Below, in pieces: positions 13,170-15,064 of a stretch of DNA of 15,064 bases. How positions within the stretch are numbered: position 1 is the first letter of the stretch; each line of letters opens with the position of its first letter. The notes beneath the pieces were generated by a model. The model saw only the letters and a list, made by a program, of their open reading frames with translations. It ran no database searches and was not told the DNA's origin. The position numbers and the translations under genes are program-made. This DNA is from RBG-16-64-43 sp035288225. GTDB lineage: Bacteria > Chloroflexota > Anaerolineae > Anaerolineales > RBG-16-64-43. Location: NCBI GenBank assembly GCA_035288225.1, contig DATEAT010000081.1:1-15064 (forward strand), in the 5' to 3' direction.

Positions 13170-14330
13170 ATGGCAGAAAGCGCCTTAACCGAACTGAAAG
13201 AGATGATCCGTGCTCACGCCGGGGAGCTGGGTTTCGCCCTGTGCGGATTTGCCACGCCTGGACCCCCAGCCCACAAGGCAACCTTCGAGGCTTGGCTGGA
13301 CGCCGGGCGGCACGCCGGGATGGCCTACCTCGCCACCGAGCGCGCCCGCAGCACGCGCGCCGATCCGCGCCGGCTGATGCCGACGTGCCAGACCATCATC
13401 GTCTTGGGATGTTTGTACCCTCCGCCACTCCCACCAGCGGATGACCCGCTGGGCGGCCGCGTCGCCGCTTATGCCGTGGGCGACGACTATCACGACCTCC
13501 TCCCGGCGAGTGCCCGCACTCTGGCCGAGTTTATCGTCGCCGAGGTCGGCCTGCCCCTCGAGTGGCGTGCCGTCAGCGACACGGCCCCTCTCCTCGAACG
13601 GGAAATCGGCCAGCGCGCCGGGCTGGGGTGGTTGGGCAAGAACGGCATGCTCATCAATCCTGGGCATGGATCGTACTTTGTGCTGGCTGAACTCCTGATC
13701 AACCTCGCGCTGCCCCCCGACCCGCCGTTCGAAACCGACCGCTGCGGGTCGTGCCGCCGCTGCCTGGAGGCGTGCCCCACGCAGTGCATCCTGCCCGACC
13801 GGACACTTGACGCAACCCGCTGCGTCTCATATCTCACCATTGAGAACCGCGGTGATGTCCCGCAGGCGTTGCGGCCCGGCATCCGGCGCTGGGCCTTTGG
13901 TTGCGACATCTGCCAAGAGGTGTGTCCTTGGAATGTGCGCTTCGCCGGACCCGCGCCTTCCTCCCCGATCGCCGCCCGCCGGCACTTCCCGCTGCGAGAC
14001 CTGCGCGCGGAGCTCTTGGCCGACGAAGCGGCCCTGGCCGCCCGGTTTCGCCGCAGCCCGCTGCGGCGGGCCAAGCGCGCCGGATGGAAGCGTAACCTGA
14101 TCATCGCTCTGGGGAATTCGGGCCGGCCCGAGGCACTGCCGGCGCTGGAGCGGGCGCTGGCAGATGCCGACCCGTTGCTGCGGCGCCACGCCGCGTGGGC
14201 GGTCGGCCAGATCGGTGGGATTGCGGCCGGGCGCGTGTTGCGCGAGGTGTTGGAGGCCGAAACGGATACCGCCACGCGGGCGGAGCTGCTGCATGCCTTG
14301 GATCACCTCGCGCGAGGCGCACCCCGCTGA
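13170..14330 (+). CDS. queG: Epoxyqueuosine reductase QueG
   Basis: QueG is the cobalamin-dependent iron-sulfur enzyme that reduces epoxyqueuosine to queuosine in the wobble position of tRNAs for Asn, Asp, His and Tyr. The protein has 386 residues. The N-terminal cobalamin-binding domain includes VSDTAPLLEREIGQRAGLGWLGKN with the catalytic Asp region. The ferredoxin-like part has C192-x2-C195-x2-C198-x3-C202-P, then C218 in CVSYLTIENRG, and C245-x2-C248-x3-C252-P in GCDICQEVCPWN, the set for two 4Fe-4S clusters. Residues about 305-386 are HEAT-like helical repeats (NLIIALGNSGRPEALPALE, HAAWAVGQIGG), used for tRNA contact in the known structures. The ATG at 13170 is the first in frame; only a weak purine stretch precedes it. 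No other queuosine genes are nearby. Confidence 0.95.
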   Translation: MAESALTELKEMIRAHAGELGFALCGFATPGPPAHKATFEAWLDAGRHAGMAYLATERARSTRADPRRLMPTCQTIIVLGCLYPPPLPPADDPLGGRVAAYAVGDDYHDLLPASARTLAEFIVAEVGLPLEWRAVSDTAPLLEREIGQRAGLGWLGKNGMLINPGHGSYFVLAELLINLALPPDPPFETDRCGSCRRCLEACPTQCILPDRTLDATRCVSYLTIENRGDVPQALRPGIRRWAFGCDICQEVCPWNVRFAGPAPSSPIAARRHFPLRDLRAELLADEAALAARFRRSPLRRAKRAGWKRNLIIALGNSGRPEALPALERALADADPLLRRHAAWAVGQIGGIAAGRVLREVLEAETDTATRAELLHALDHLARGAPR

Positions 14331-14359
14331 GGGGCAGCCTGCCCGGCACGGGTTCGGGG

Positions 14360-14365
14360 TAGAAT
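14360..14365 (+). promoter_or_regulatory. Candidate -10 box (TAGAAT) for the LysM gene
   Basis: TAGAAT sits in the 108-bp gap after queG, 73 bp before the LysM start. It matches the boxes ahead of the dehydrogenase and queG. No good -35 box is seen. Confidence 0.4.
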
Positions 14366-14438
14366 TGCAGTTCGCGGGGCAGAATGCCGTGCGCGGCGAG
14401 ATGAGCGCGGGGGCACTCGCCTCGCGGGGGAGGCACGC

Positions 14439-15064
14439 ATGTCCAACCCGATGGATCACGATATCGGTCACACCATCGAAGGCTATCGCCGGCGCCGCGA
14501 GCGTATCGGCAACATCCTCATCGGCGCGGTCGCGGCCGTCCTGGCTCTGGTGGGAATTGTGTTGATCATCGTCTGGGTCGGCGGCCCGGTGCAGATCCGC
14601 TTGCCGTTCCTGTCGACGCCCACGTCCACACCCACCGCCACATTCACCCCCAGCCAGACGCCGAGCATCACGCCTACGCCCAGCATTACCCCCATTCTGC
14701 CCACGGATACGCCATCCGGGCCGACCAGCTACATCGTCCAGGCGGGCGACGTGCTGGCCACTATCGCCGAGAAGTTCGGCGTGAGTGTGGTGTCCATCAT
14801 GGCCGCCAACCCCACCCTGACCGACCCAAGCATGATCTTCATCGGGCAGAAGATCGAGATCCCGGCCCCGGGTGCCACGATCACCCCCACCCCGCTGCCC
14901 ACCAACCTCAAAGCGGGCGACACGATCACGTACCTCGTGCTGGAGGGCGACTCGCTGCAGTCCATTGCCTCCAAGTTCCGCTCGACGGCCGAGGACATTC
15001 AGCGCGTGAACCAGATCACCGATGCCAACACGATCTATCCCGGCACCTACCTCAAGGTGCGCTA
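14439..15064 (+). CDS. Membrane-anchored LysM-domain protein, 3' end outside the window
   Basis: The frame is open from ATG 14439 to the window end, 208 codons, so the C-terminus is missing. GGGGGAGG at 14426-14433, five bases upstream, supports the start. Residues 1-23 are polar and Arg-rich (YRRRRER), followed by a single membrane segment at about 24-48 (NILIGAVAAVLALVGIVLII). A Thr/Pro-rich linker follows (about 59-95). The first LysM domain is at about 97-142 (SYIVQAGDVLATIAEKFGVS to IFIGQKIEIP). After a second Thr/Pro linker comes a second LysM domain from about 164 (TYLVLEGDSLQSIASKF to YPGTYLKVR), cut by the window edge. The membrane segment reads as a signal anchor that puts the LysM domains outside the cell, where they would bind peptidoglycan or related glycans. 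Any catalytic domain would lie beyond the edge. Confidence 0.9.
   Translation, partial: MSNPMDHDIGHTIEGYRRRRERIGNILIGAVAAVLALVGIVLIIVWVGGPVQIRLPFLSTPTSTPTATFTPSQTPSITPTPSITPILPTDTPSGPTSYIVQAGDVLATIAEKFGVSVVSIMAANPTLTDPSMIFIGQKIEIPAPGATITPTPLPTNLKAGDTITYLVLEGDSLQSIASKFRSTAEDIQRVNQITDANTIYPGTYLKVR

Overview
The window looks like chromosomal DNA from a GC-rich bacterium, most likely a member of the Chloroflexota (Anaerolineae-like). This is an inference from gene content, because no marker such as rRNA is present. The signs are Thr/Pro-rich linkers in exported proteins, an unusual CapA-type lipoprotein, a bacterial glycerol-1-phosphate dehydrogenase, a YfhL-type ferredoxin and a very high GC third codon position. 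All confident genes are on the + strand. No rRNA, tRNA, CRISPR array or intact insertion sequence was found.

Region 1 (1-3860) holds the end of a polytopic membrane protein, then an acyl-CoA dehydrogenase with etfB and etfA. The etfB-etfA pair is translationally coupled and ends in a strong hairpin. This is an electron-transfer module: the dehydrogenase oxidises an acyl-CoA and passes electrons to the ETF heterodimer.

Region 2 (3861-4316) is a gene-free gap rich in palindromes, including one perfect 22-bp palindrome and a related, decayed copy, plus a short CTCTGTG-type repeat run. It ends in an extended -10 box placed so that the next gene would be transcribed with almost no leader.

Region 3 (4317-10310) is a tight three-gene unit: a 510-residue response-regulator-like protein, full-length DNA polymerase I, and a CapA-like lipoprotein whose ATG overlaps the polA stop. 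The first protein is the most interesting object here. Its C-terminal domain reads as a catalytically dead IS200/RAYT-type (HUH, Y1) transposase domain fused to a receiver domain and a roadblock-like middle domain. It lies directly downstream of REP-like palindromes and directly upstream of polA.

Region 4 (10363-12114) has a glycerol-1-phosphate dehydrogenase of the AraM/EgsA family, then a 399-bp gap of lower GC with a doubtful minus-strand ORF.

Region 5 (12115-13010) has a YfhL-type 2[4Fe-4S] ferredoxin and a rubrerythrin, each followed by a terminator. They suit an organism that lives anaerobically or at low oxygen and needs peroxide defence.

Region 6 (13011-15064) has epoxyqueuosine reductase QueG, for tRNA queuosine synthesis, preceded by two hairpins and a TAGAAT box. 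The start of a membrane-anchored LysM protein runs off the window end.
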